A DNA stretch of 38,277 nt from Clostridiales bacterium (GTDB taxonomy: Bacteria; Bacillota; Clostridia; Lachnospirales; WQUN01): NCBI GenBank assembly GCA_031269465.1, contig JAISZB010000159.1, positions 1-38,277 on the forward strand. The letters run 5' to 3'. A program made the translations under genes and the position numbers. Within the stretch, counting starts at the first letter, position 1. Each line of letters starts with the position of its first letter. This document shows, piece after piece, positions 27,514 through 35,843 of this stretch. Under the pieces are notes generated by a model. That model was not told where the DNA came from and made no database searches. It was given only the letters and a program-made list of their open reading frames with translations.

Positions 27514-28610
27514 CAGTGAGCCTCCCCCTCCGGCGCCCGTAGGGCGAACCTGTGCCTTATGAAGAATTCGCAGCCGAGGACGAAAAACAGAATGACGCCC
27601 TGCAGGACATTTGAAGAGTAAGTGGATATTCCATATGTTGACTGCATGACGCTGCAACCTTTGGAGAGGACGCTGAAAAGAAAGGAAACTATGAATATCC
27701 CCAACGGGCTCAGATCAGCCAGCCAAGCCACTATGATAGCGGTAAAGCCCACGCCGCCGGCAACGGATTGCGCAAGCGTGTAATCGGATCCGGCGGCCTG
27801 GATCATTCCGGCTGCGCCGCAAATGCCGCCGCTTAGAAACATGGTTCGAAGGACTATCCATCTGACATTCATACCCGCATATTCCGCAGTTGATGCGCTT
27901 TCCCCCACTACGCTTATCTCATAGCCGTGTTTGGACCTCTTCATGTACACATGCAGAAAAACCGCGAGAGCAAGCGCGAATATCCAACCAATCTGCACTC
28001 CGAACAGCTTTGGAAGCTGAACGTTGGGTACAAACCTGGCAATCTTGGGAAATCCCCCTGATTCTGGATCGGCCCATGGGCCGTCCCTGAGGAATACTAT
28101 CAGATTCAGGGCTATGTAATTGAGCATGAGGGTGAAGAGAGTTTCGTTTGTATTGAACTTATTTTTGAATATTGCAGGTATTAATCCCCATATGCCGCCT
28201 CCGACTATGCCTGCGGCAAGCATCGCCGGAATCAGCGCCTGCCTGGGCCATAGCCCATGGTATAGGGCGAAGTATGATGCGAATATGGCGCCTGCGATTA
28301 TCTGGCCTTCCGCGCCGATATTCCAAAATTTCATCTTGAAAGCCAGGCTGACGCCGAGAGATGATATTAGAAGAGGTATCATTATCTTGATTGTAGCCTG
28401 CAGCGCTACACTGCTTCTGAAAGCGCCGGAGACAATGGATGCGTATATCATGAATGGGTTGAAGCCCAACATAAGGATGAACAGTCCGCCCGCCGCTACC
28501 GCCATCACTGCGGACGACAAACGCAGCGCCAGCACCTGGGTTCGTGAAAGCTCATTCCTTTTGACAATTCTTATCAGCGGCTCTTTTCTTTCGCTAGCCT
28601 TGATATCCAT
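27513..28610 (-). CDS. BMP-type nucleoside ABC importer, permease 1
   Basis: About 365 residues. After a basic N terminus (LIRIVKRNELSRTQVLALRL) come 9-10 membrane helices with FMIYASIVSGAFRSSVALQA, SLGVSLAFKMKFWNIGAEGQ then IIAGAI (the NIGAEGQ motif of NupP/YufP-type permeases), KYGYEI-like MKRSKHGYEISVVGESASTA, and MFLSGGICGAAGMIQAAGSD. The ATG at 28610 is preferred from domain length, though its ribosome site is poor; a GTG at 28682 in the same frame is possible. It follows the ATPase gene on the same strand. Confidence 0.92.
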   Translation of the reverse strand: MDIKASERKEPLIRIVKRNELSRTQVLALRLSSAVMAVAAGGLFILMLGFNPFMIYASIVSGAFRSSVALQATIKIMIPLLISSLGVSLAFKMKFWNIGAEGQIIAGAIFASYFALYHGLWPRQALIPAMLAAGIVGGGIWGLIPAIFKNKFNTNETLFTLMLNYIALNLIVFLRDGPWADPESGGFPKIARFVPNVQLPKLFGVQIGWIFALALAVFLHVYMKRSKHGYEISVVGESASTAEYAGMNVRWIVLRTMFLSGGICGAAGMIQAAGSDYTLAQSVAGGVGFTAIIVAWLADLSPLGIFIVSFLFSVLSKGCSVMQSTYGISTYSSNVLQGVILFFVLGCEFFIRHRFALRAPEGEAH

Positions 28611-28747
28611 AATGCTTACTGCCGCTTGCTGGGATTGTTGCGCGTCAGTATATTTGAGGCTTTGACTGCATTTCACTGTCACGCCTCAAAAACAAACGCC
28701 TGGCAGCGGCCGCTCCTTTCTCCATTATAGCGAAAAGCGCAAAAAAC

Positions 28748-30268
28748 TTATGCCTGAACTTTATCCCTAAAATCCATGCCTGCCATCATAAGCCCTACAT
28801 CCTCCTTGGTCAAGGAAGCGGCGCTCTCAATCCCTGTAATCCTGCCATCCGAAAGAACCATAATTCTGTCGGAGATTTCAAGCAGCACATCAATATCTTC
28901 GCCGCAGAATATAATTGCCGTTTTGTTTCTCTTCTGCTCATTCAAAAGATCGTAAATGGCATAGGATGTATTGATGTCGAGTCCGCGCACCGGATATGCC
29001 ACAATCAGAACTTTAGGCCTAGACTCTATCTCCCTGCCCAGAAGCACTTTCTGAATGTTTCCGCCTGAAAGCATGCGTATAGGCGCATCCACTCCAGGCG
29101 TCTGTATGTCGAGGCTCTCGATGATCCGCTCAGCCTGGCGGATTGCAGGCTTTCTGTTAATGAAGGCGCCCTTGCCGGACTTATAAGTTTTAAGAAGCAT
29201 ATTATCCGCTATCCCCATTGATCCTACCAGTCCCATGCCGAGGCGATCTTCCGGAACAAAGGCGAGCCTGACCCCAAGCTTTGATATCTCGGCGGCGGAC
29301 TTTCCCATGCAGTTTACGCCTTCATACGCAATCTCTCCGGCGTGCGCCTTAGACAAGCCCGTTAGGGTTTCGCACAGCGCTTTCTGGCCGCTTCCGGCAA
29401 TGCCCGCGACTCCGAGCATTTCTCCCGAGTACAGCGTGAAATTCAGATTGGATAGGCTTTTCCTGCCGTCGGGTTCCAAAGATGTCAGGTTCTTTACTTC
29501 GAGAGCCGGCTTCCCTCTTTCGACAAGCGGACGCTTGATGGATAGATTCACGGCTCTTCCTACCATGCTTTCCGCCAGCCGCGCCTCGTTTGTCTCTGCT
29601 GTCAGGACGGTGGCGACACTTTTGCCTTTTCTTAAAATAGTGACCCTATCGCTTATCTCCAGCACTTCATTGAGCTTGTGGGTTATGATTATGACGCAGC
29701 AGCCTTTTTCCTTCATCTTGCGCAAGATGAGGAAAAGGCCTGTCGTTTCCTGAGGGGTTAAAACGGCTGTAGGTTCGTCCAGTATCAGAATCCTGGCATT
29801 TCTGTAGAGAACTTTAAGAATTTCAACGGTTTGGCGCTCGCTTACAGACATTTGGTATATTTTTTTTTCGGGATCAATCTTCAGTCCGTATAGATCGCAG
29901 AGATCCAAGATTTTTCTCTTAAGAGAGGAAGGTTTTTGAAGTTTGTCCTTTGCGCCCAGAATGATGTTGTCCATAGCGCTCATTATCTCCACCAGCTTGA
30001 AATGCTGATGAATCATGCCAATTCCCAAGCCTATGGCATCGGAAGGGGAATTTATGTGAAGCGCCTTTCCACTGACATGGACGCTTCCGGAATCCGGATG
30101 ATATATACCGGAAAGTATGTTCATGAGCGTGGTCTTGCCAGATCCGTTTTCTCCAAGAAGCGCCAAGATCTCTCCGAATCGCGCGTTCAAGTCGATGCCG
30201 TCGTTCGCTTTTACCGTTCCGAAGGTTTTAGTGATGCCTCTGCACTCTATCGCATACTCGGCATCCAT
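28748..30268 (-). CDS. BMP-type nucleoside ABC importer, double ATPase
   Basis: About 506 residues with two ABC domains in one chain, as in RbsA and NupO. Domain 1: Walker A ALLGENGSGKTTLMN, Q-loop IGMIHQHFKLVE, a divergent signature QMSVSERQTVEI, Walker B ILILDEPTAVLTPQE. Domain 2: degenerate Walker A GIAGSGQKAL, canonical signature MLSGGNIQKVLLGRE, and Walker B with the Glu replaced (LIVAYPVRGLD). Such asymmetric sites are the rule in this family. ATG 30268 has AAAGGAGG seven bases upstream. A long GC-rich hairpin separates it from the BMP gene. Confidence 0.94.
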   Translation of the reverse strand: MDAEYAIECRGITKTFGTVKANDGIDLNARFGEILALLGENGSGKTTLMNILSGIYHPDSGSVHVSGKALHINSPSDAIGLGIGMIHQHFKLVEIMSAMDNIILGAKDKLQKPSSLKRKILDLCDLYGLKIDPEKKIYQMSVSERQTVEILKVLYRNARILILDEPTAVLTPQETTGLFLILRKMKEKGCCVIIITHKLNEVLEISDRVTILRKGKSVATVLTAETNEARLAESMVGRAVNLSIKRPLVERGKPALEVKNLTSLEPDGRKSLSNLNFTLYSGEMLGVAGIAGSGQKALCETLTGLSKAHAGEIAYEGVNCMGKSAAEISKLGVRLAFVPEDRLGMGLVGSMGIADNMLLKTYKSGKGAFINRKPAIRQAERIIESLDIQTPGVDAPIRMLSGGNIQKVLLGREIESRPKVLIVAYPVRGLDINTSYAIYDLLNEQKRNKTAIIFCGEDIDVLLEISDRIMVLSDGRITGIESAASLTKEDVGLMMAGMDFRDKVQA

Positions 30269-30302
30269 TCCCAAGCCTCCTTTCTTATGGCCGCAATAAT
30301 TA

Positions 30303-30341
30303 AAGGCCGCGGGCGCGGCGAGTCGCCGCGCCTGCGGCCTT
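30303..30341 (-). terminator. Intercistronic hairpin between BMP and ATPase genes
   Basis: AAGGCCGC, G, GGCGCGGCG, loop AGT, CGCCGCGCC, T, GCGGCCTT: 17 pairs with one mismatch, almost all G-C. On the minus strand only TTTAATTATT follows, so read-through is expected. Such hairpins usually make the binding protein more abundant than the membrane parts. Confidence 0.75.
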
Positions 30342-30388
30342 CAGCTTTTTGCCGTTAGACTCTGATATTTTGGTGTTTCTCAAAGAGA

Positions 30389-31564
30389 TTATTCAACTAC
30401 AACATTTTCATAGTACCAGTTGATTCCTCCTGTGATGGCAGCATCATCAAGAGTTTCGCCTTCGGCGCCGACAGTCTGGCCATCGTTTGTTTTGATTAAT
30501 CCATCAAAAACGTTGAAGCTGCCGTCTTTTATTCTAGCTCTCGCTTCCTCGACTTTTTCGGATGTTCCGGGTTCTGCGAGGCTGGATAGCGGGGTTATGT
30601 CGACCAAACCGTCATCCATTCCTCCAAAGTAGTTGGCAGCCGTCCAAGTTCCGTCGATTACGCTCTGCGCCAGCTGGGTATAGTAAACTCCCCAGTTCCA
30701 TATAACTGACGTGATTACGGCGTTAGGAGCGTCCTTTGTCATATCGGAGTTGTATCCCACGCCCCAGACTCCGGAGGACTCGGCTTCAAGCTGAGGGTTA
30801 GGGGTGTCGCAGTGCTGGCCTATTACATCGCAGCCAAGGGCTATTAGAGCCTTGGCTGAATTTGTCTCTTCATTGGGATCAAACCAGCTGTTGGTGACTT
30901 TCACATAAACCTTGGCATCGGGGTTGACGGATGCTATTCCCATTGCAAACGCGTTGAGTCCGCCTGTAACCTCGGAATTCTCTTTGCCCATGGCAGCTAC
31001 ATATCCGATTTTATTTGATTTGGTCTTAAGGCCCGCAGCTATTCCAGACAGGTATCTAGCCTGATATATGCGGCCGAAATAGTTGTTGAAGTTCTCTCCG
31101 TTGCTTTTGTAGCCTGTGCCGTGAGAGAATATGACATTAGGAAATTCTGACGCGAGGGCTTCGCATGTATCCATGTAGCCCCAGCTTGTGGCCACGATTA
31201 TGTTGGCGCCTTCTTCGATGCACTCCCTTATGGCCGTTTCGGTCATTGTAGGGTCTCCGTCGTCGACATTGTTCTTTCTGATTATCTGGCTGTCTGAAAG
31301 CCCCAAATTGCTCTGCATTTCCTGTATTCCGACGTCATGGGTGTAGGTGTATCCAGAACCTGCGGAAGGATCCCCTATATGTATAACGCCGACTTTGATA
31401 TTTTCTTTAGGCATGGGGGATCTGCCGATCGCCGACTGGGATTGGGCGTCGGTCTGGCTCTGCGCAGGAGAGTCTGTCGGGGTCTGCGAAACCTGTTGCC
31501 CTGAGCAGCCAAAAGCGGAAAGCAAAAGCATTGAAGCAATCGCTATTGCAAGTACTCGTTTCAT
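30389..31564 (-). CDS. BMP-family substrate-binding lipoprotein
   Basis: About 391 residues, outer face of the membrane. Signal peptide with lipobox LLLSAFGCSGQ (Cys about 20), a Gln/Ser/Thr linker, then the BMP (PF02608-type) fold: KVGVIHIGDPSAGSGYTYTH, ANIIVATSWGYMDTCEALAS, NYFGRIYQARYLSGIAAGLK, KIGYVAAMGKENSEVTGGLN, ALGCDVIGQHCDTP and SVIWNWGVYYTQLAQSVIDG. BMP proteins typically bind purine nucleosides, and some bind other ligands such as autoinducer-like or ribose-linked molecules. ATG 31564 has AAGGAG upstream. First gene of the operon; no purine-riboswitch consensus was found in its leader. The neighbouring guanine deaminase supports a guanosine-type substrate. Confidence 0.93.
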   Translation of the reverse strand: MKRVLAIAIASMLLLSAFGCSGQQVSQTPTDSPAQSQTDAQSQSAIGRSPMPKENIKVGVIHIGDPSAGSGYTYTHDVGIQEMQSNLGLSDSQIIRKNNVDDGDPTMTETAIRECIEEGANIIVATSWGYMDTCEALASEFPNVIFSHGTGYKSNGENFNNYFGRIYQARYLSGIAAGLKTKSNKIGYVAAMGKENSEVTGGLNAFAMGIASVNPDAKVYVKVTNSWFDPNEETNSAKALIALGCDVIGQHCDTPNPQLEAESSGVWGVGYNSDMTKDAPNAVITSVIWNWGVYYTQLAQSVIDGTWTAANYFGGMDDGLVDITPLSSLAEPGTSEKVEEARARIKDGSFNVFDGLIKTNDGQTVGAEGETLDDAAITGGINWYYENVVVE

Positions 31565-31785
31565 TAAAAAACTCCTTTCAAATTTTGTTTGACTGGCGGT
31601 TTTTCTCATGATGCGTTTAATCTCATGAGTCCTTCCCAGCCAATAGGCGCCATGATAAAGCCAGGCGGGAGATTTCGCGCTTGATGAAGCGCGGTGCAAT
31701 CATTTCATCATTCCCGTAGAGAAATGAGTTGAAATCAGCGCGGAGATATGCTGACACGCATTGGGAGGCCGCGATTTTGCGGCTG

Positions 31786-31829
31786 GCAATTTGAAAGCTC
31801 CAAAATCTGTACATTTGACTGGCATCAGC
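31786..31829 (+). repeat. Palindromic repeat copy G, right half only
   Basis: AAGCTCCAAAATCTGTACATTTGACTGGCATCAGC corresponds, with few changes, to the right half of copy C. The left half is missing. Confidence 0.6.
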
Positions 31830-32189
31830 ATTTTCAAATTTCTAAGCGTCTTGAACTGATGATTGCAAGACAAGGAAGAGCCTACTCTATCCTTCCTAAT
31901 CTGAGAAAGAAATATGCACGCTTTGAGAAGGACGTAAAAAAACCAGCTAAAGCAAAGAGATAGCCGAGCGCGCCATCTTTGCCGTGCTGGAGACAATACG
32001 CGCCCTCTTTGCGGGAGCGCCTCAGAGCATCAAGCTTTAATGCCTGAAACAAAAGCAACGGCCTGCTGTTGCAAAAAAGCTTGCGGTCTTTGCTTTCTCA
32101 ATTAAACCTGCGAACCAGCCTGGCAAGAGGCGAATAGACGGGGAATTTAGGCAGAGGCAGTGCATAAGAACGCAAGCGGCTGCCGTCAA

Positions 32190-32264
32190 CTTGCTTGATA
32201 ATCTTCTATCACGCTGTACAGTCAAGCTTTAAAATAGGAACTTTCAATTGCAAATCAGCACAGC
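32190..32264 (+). repeat. Palindromic repeat copy H, degenerate
   Basis: Contains TTGCTTGATAATC, CTGTACAGTCAAGCTTTAAAA, GGAACTTTCAATTGCAAATC and CAGCACA, in the order expected for the right arm and end. The left terminus is lost. Confidence 0.55.
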
Positions 32265-32370
32265 CATTTTTAGGTCGAACGCTCGTTTAAGTTTGCAGGA
32301 ACACCAGAACGAGCCTCTGCTTCATATATAATAGCAGGCCTGCGCGTCCTTGTCAATACAAACAGCTATT

Positions 32371-32497
32371 GCGGAGTGTAGATATAAATTTTGGGCAGCG
32401 GGTTTCAGCTAAGGCTTAGAAGGGCCGATATTAAGCGCGTGAATGAAAAAAATAGCTGCGTGTCGCGAAGATACCCAAAATAAATATCTACACCCGC
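32371..32497. repeat. Second MITE-like element, 127 bp with 26-bp inverted ends
   Basis: GCGGAGTGTAGATATAAATTTTGGGCA at the left and TACCCAAAATAAATATCTACACCCGC at the right are inverted repeats with about 4 mismatches. TATT is present directly outside both ends (32367-32370 and 32498-32501), consistent with a target duplication of TATT or TA. There is no coding capacity and no other copy in the window. It sits exactly at the left end of repeat copy I. Confidence 0.65.
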
Positions 32498-32622
32498 TAT
32501 TGCGAGCTGCATATGAAGCTCGAGCTTGATTATACAGCGAGTGCGAAATGCCGATATCGGCATTTCGCACTACTCAATGGATATTCAAGCTCCAAAGGTT
32601 CATTTGACTGCAAATCGGTATA
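32498..32622 (+). repeat. Palindromic repeat copy I, best-preserved centre
   Basis: Left end TATTGCGAGCTGCATATGAA is altered; the rest is close to consensus: GAGCTTGATTATACAGCGA, a perfect 30-base palindrome at 32541-32570 (half GTGCGAAATGCCGAT), CTCAATGGATATTCAAGCTC and the alpha end TTTGACTGCAAATCGGTATA. Confidence 0.88.
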
Positions 32623-32799
32623 ATTTTTAGGAGACTGTCTTTATGGAAGCAGTTTTGCAAGCAGGCTAAGCAAGAAATCAGCTGAATATTAAAATCAAGA
32701 CGTTTGGGGCGTCCGGTCGAAGCTTTCCAGGCATCCTGCCCGAAAAGGCAAAACGGCGCCCAATCGCTTCCGCAATGGATTGCGTCTCGACGCAAAACG

Positions 32800-33026
32800 C
32801 AAGGCGGAGGATATGCTGCGCACTTTACGGCTATCTTGACACTCCTGGCATCCGCTGAACGCTCGATATGCAGGATTCATTACAGCTATTATTGGGGAAA
32901 TAGGCGATGATATAGGGAAATTTCCAGCAGTTGCTCTACTATATTCCTGGGCTGCACTGCGCCATGGAGAAAACGAAAGCGCTAGAAAAACGCGCGCGGA
33001 TAAACTTCGCCGCCCCCTATTTCTAG
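32800..33026 (+). pseudogene. IS110-family transposase remnant (Transposase_20 part)
   Basis: From 32873 the frame reads GFITAIIGEIGDDIGKFPAV then ALLYSWAALRHGENESARKT and RADKLRRPL. This fits the C-terminal Transposase_20 region of IS110/IS1111 recombinases, whose usual pattern is T-A-x-I-I-A-E-I-G-D-x-x-x-F, then SWAGLxPGNNESAGKxKSGK. Just upstream the GIGxxTA approach is scrambled by frameshifts (LLASAE and HPLNARYAG in different frames). There are no serine-motif end or flanks. IS110 elements lack terminal inverted repeats, so limits cannot be set. Confidence 0.6.
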
Positions 33027-33143
33027 AGCATCATGAGCGGATGCGCTTTGGGCGTGATTCGCTTTAGTTAAAAGTTTTTTCTGAAAGGAGTGAATTACGC
33101 TTTCACATTATAGTGGCCAGCAGTCGGAATCCATAAAACAATC

Positions 33144-33198
33144 TTGATTTTCAGGCATTTTAGTGCTATGATGTGTTAAGCGCTTAATAGGATATAAT
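33144..33198 (+). promoter_or_regulatory. Promoter(s) of the GNAT-kinase gene
   Basis: TTGATT (33144-33149), 17 bases, TATGAT (33167-33172). A second -10, TATAAT, lies at 33193-33198. Both precede the start codon by 130-160 bases. Confidence 0.5.
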
Positions 33199-33329
33199 AG
33201 TCTTTTTATGGATAAAATGCATTAATGAATCGTATTTTAGCTTTTTTGAAGTACATATGATATTTCATATTGAGCATATTTCACATTTAAAATATGCCGC
33301 TTCACCAATCGAAAAGGAGGAAAAAGCAT

Positions 33330-34313
33330 ATGAAGCTTGAATTGTTCCGGCTAACTCCTGGTTCCGCAAAGCAGTGGCAGGAGGTTCTGGAATTAAGCTT
33401 TTCTTCATACTACTCATCGTATGAGGAATTTCCCGGCTGTCCTGCCTATGAAACCTTGAATGAAACCCTCTATATAATGAATCATCCTTTCGGAGCTTCA
33501 TACTGGATGCTGATTGACAATGAAATCATAGGCGGGATTAGAGTCCTATGGTCTATCAACAGCACTAAATTCAGGCTTGACTCCATTTTCATAATACCTG
33601 ATTTTCAAAATCAAGGATTCGGGCAGAAATTTGCCAAAATGGTTGAGAAGCTTTATCCTACAGCTGTAAGCTGGGAATTGAACGCTATCGCTGAGGAGGA
33701 GCGTTGCATCCACTTTTTCGAGAAGCTAGGCTACAGAAGAGAAGGAAGCGTTTACGAGGCAAATTCCTTATGCAATGAAGTCTTCATGAAAAAGCAAGCA
33801 TCTTCTCCTCGAGTGATTCTCATGTGCGGCAAGATATGCAGCGGAAAGACTTCGGCCGCAAAAGAGCTGATGGGAATGACGAAGGCGGTTCTGCTTTCCT
33901 GCGACGAGGTTATGGAAGCTCTTTTCGGAGAAGATGCTGAAGAAGAGCATAATTCCTACCTGAAAAAGCTGCAGCTTCATCTTTTTGATAAATCCGTCGA
34001 AATTGTGAATTCAGGTATTAGCGTAATTCTTGATTGGGGATTTTGGACGGAGAAAGAGAGGAGCGAGGTTGATAGATTTTACGGGAGGCATCAAATATTT
34101 ACGGAGTGGCATCATGTCAACGTCTCTGAAGGCAATTGGAAGAAATATCTGGCTAAAAGAAACTCCGAAATTGATAAAGGCCTGAGGAAAGGCTCAAAAC
34201 TCGATTATGAGACTGCAAAAGCGCTGGGAGATATGTTTGAGGCGCCGGATGAAGACGATATGGAATGCTGGGCGCTTCATCCCTCGTATCAGCCAGTCGA
34301 GACAGAAAACTGA
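33330..34313 (+). CDS. GNAT acetyltransferase fused to a P-loop kinase-like domain
   Basis: A 327-residue protein of two domains. Residues 1-155 are a GNAT fold: IGGIRVLWSINSTKFRLDSI, then FIIPDFQNQGFGQKFAKMVE with the acetyl-CoA loop Q-N-Q-G-F-G, and IHFFEKLGYRREGSV. Residues about 165-327 are a P-loop ATPase of the AAA_33/zeta-toxin/chloramphenicol-phosphotransferase group: VILMCGKICSGKTSAAKELM (Walker A GKICSGKT), LLSCDEVMEALFG (acidic catalytic Asp), ISVILDWGFWTEKERSEVDR (Walker B-like with D-W-G), and a lid with KRNSEI. Start at ATG 33330, with AAGGAGG eight bases upstream. Such kinases modify small molecules or nucleotides; the pairing with an acetyltransferase resembles bifunctional drug-modifying enzymes, but the substrate is unknown. 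Confidence 0.85.
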   Translation: MKLELFRLTPGSAKQWQEVLELSFSSYYSSYEEFPGCPAYETLNETLYIMNHPFGASYWMLIDNEIIGGIRVLWSINSTKFRLDSIFIIPDFQNQGFGQKFAKMVEKLYPTAVSWELNAIAEEERCIHFFEKLGYRREGSVYEANSLCNEVFMKKQASSPRVILMCGKICSGKTSAAKELMGMTKAVLLSCDEVMEALFGEDAEEEHNSYLKKLQLHLFDKSVEIVNSGISVILDWGFWTEKERSEVDRFYGRHQIFTEWHHVNVSEGNWKKYLAKRNSEIDKGLRKGSKLDYETAKALGDMFEAPDEDDMECWALHPSYQPVETEN

Positions 34314-34971
34314 GTTCTCAGCATATATGCGTAGGAACCCCTATGAAGTTGCGCTTCACTGCCAAGAATGAAACCATCCTTAGAAAACAGTTTATTTCCG
34401 CTAAATTCGGCAGAACTATAGGTTGGCATGGGACAGATTCACACATTTTGCAGGTATAACCGGCGTGTAGGAAAACAGCCGCATGGCCCAAGAACACCGC
34501 CAATTATTCATTGAGTTTGCTTCTCTCATGCGATAGCTTGAGCAGCGAATTTCAAAAAATGTCTTAGGCCATACTCCTGTTGATTCTATAACATATAGTG
34601 TCGCTAATTGAATAGATCGCTTGCAGCAAGGGGGAAGTTCCAAAAAATGACCCGCCCCTGCCCGGATCCGTTGCAGATGCGGACGTCTTTGGTTGCTCAG
34701 ATGGCGGCGGTTCCGATTGGCTGAGCTGCCCGCCGCAACCGGGCTGGAGTGCCAATGTTAGCACAGCGCTTACATCTGTGCGCCGCAGCCTACCGCAGAA
34801 TTTCACTTCGCGTTTGTTTTTCGCCCCGTATTGTCCGCCAAACGTCGACTTTTCGGCGGTTTTACCTTGATCGGAGGCGGCTTCAAAGGATGGCGCTGTC
34901 CGGACAGACGGCGCGTAACCGCTCGCATTTGCTGTGCCGCCCGCTCCGTCGCATGCCAGTTGCGACGTCGG
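34314..34971. other. Interval of decayed sequence at the right ICE edge
   Basis: No intact gene. A minus-strand frame (GTG 34806 to 34564) reads like a battered lipoprotein signal: VLTLALQPGCGGQLSQSEPP and a Pro/Ser-rich linker, possibly the lipoprotein that often follows the ICE membrane protein. GC content rises sharply from about 34650 to the right. Confidence 0.4.
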
Positions 34972-35759
34972 CTATTCCTGTTGCTCTTGTTCCAGCTCCT
35001 TGAACTCCGCCGAAAGGCCTCAATGATTCCCATACAGGTCAAAGGATATGACCGCCGTAGCGCTATGCCAATGTACGCAGTCCTCGTCCTTGCCAATATG
35101 AAGCTGTCGGTGAACGCTAACTCGATTGCCAGCGCTATGAAAAGAGCAATCCATTGCCTGCAATGACAGCGAATATGCGAAACAGCATAGAAAGGACGAT
35201 GAGCAACGTTGGCGTGATGCCGAGAAGCCTCAATATGGCCATTGCCATCGTCTAGGCGGCGCTACCCAAGGCGGTTTTCCAGTTCTGCTTGTAAATCATC
35301 ACGCCTTCAGCCGCGTTTTTGAATGCGCTCTGCTCTTTCTTATAAAAAGTATAGCCAAGACAGCACTCTTCGATGTAGCCCAGCGACAGCTCGATAAATA
35401 CTGCGCGCGACCCGTGACGGCTCTCATGTCCGAGGATAAAGTCTAAAGCGTTCCTTAGTTTGCCAATGCCTCGCTGTATCTGCTTCACCGCACTCGCTGC
35501 CGGTAGAGTTTGTTCACGGCTAAGTGGACATTTGCCGTGAACAAACTCTCTTTCACCGTCCGCTTGCCGTAGGCCGCCTTATTGTCGGGGAGGCGCTCCG
35601 TCTAGAAGGCATGCCCGTCAAGCCCTCGCTGGTAAACAGCCGCGCCATCCCCGTCAGTATTACGATCAGTACCGCTGAGACAAGTACCGTCGCCAGTCCA
35701 AGCAACAGCTTCACCCATATCAAGGGCATGGCCTTTGAATAAAGTTCTCCCACTTCCAT
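34972..35759 (-). pseudogene. ICE conjugation membrane protein (VirB6/TrbL-position), frameshifted
   Basis: Pieces in different frames follow the order of the approximately 270-residue multi-spanning protein encoded between coupling protein and VirB4 genes in Firmicutes ICEs. N terminus: MEVGELYSKAMPLIWVKLLL with a TM and GMARLFTSEGL. Then LPDNKAAYGKRTVKESLFTA and NVHLAV; then QIQRGIGKLRNALDFILG, IELSLGYIEECCLGYTFYKK, EQSAFKNAAEGVMIYKQNWK; then MAILRLLGITPTLLIVLSML; finally AIELAFTDSFILARTRTAYI, VISFDLYG and LSAEFKELEQEQQE before TAG at 34974. Several one-base shifts and two in-frame stops separate them. It cannot make a functional channel component. Same strand as the ICE remnants at 4-7 kb. 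Confidence 0.75.
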
Positions 35760-35779
35760 AATTAGGGCTTCCTATCCGA

Positions 35780-35821
35780 AGCGCCGGACGGAACGGGTCA
35801 AAACCCGCGCCGCCCGGCGCT
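35780..35821 (-). terminator. GC-rich hairpin after the SLH gene
   Basis: AGCGCCGG and CCGGCGCT enclose an inner CGGGT/ACCCG stem with loop CAAA. No T-run follows on the minus strand. Placed about 25 bases after the stop. Confidence 0.5.
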
Positions 35822-35843
35822 TTCCTGTCAGCATGCCCGTTTT

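Larger units (their letters stand above)
31565..33143. other. Repeat-rich interval of about 1.6 kb
   Basis: No intact gene. It holds the BMP leader, partial repeat copies G and H, a second MITE-like element, full copy I and an IS110 remnant. A frame ending at 31963 closes with a protein-like tail (RLELMIARQGRAYSILPNLR then a Lys-rich end) that I cannot assign. Confidence 0.5.

Noticed and set aside
28638-28682. Repeat-like words TATACTGA and TGCAGTCAAA near the permease start
   Set aside because: Order and spacing differ from real termini and no arms are present; likely chance.
31565-31780. Purine riboswitch upstream of the BMP operon
   Set aside because: The conserved three-way-junction core sequences are not present; only short hairpins were found.
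34500-34630. Possible tyrosine-integrase end (NVLGHTPVDSITYSVAN on the plus strand)
   Set aside because: LGHT followed by a Tyr is suggestive, but the His-x-x-Arg box is missing and stops lie on both sides.
34803-35166. Long open frames on both strands over the ICE membrane-protein region
   Set aside because: They are arginine-rich or out-of-frame readings of the decayed gene; the recognisable protein pieces change frame along the minus strand.
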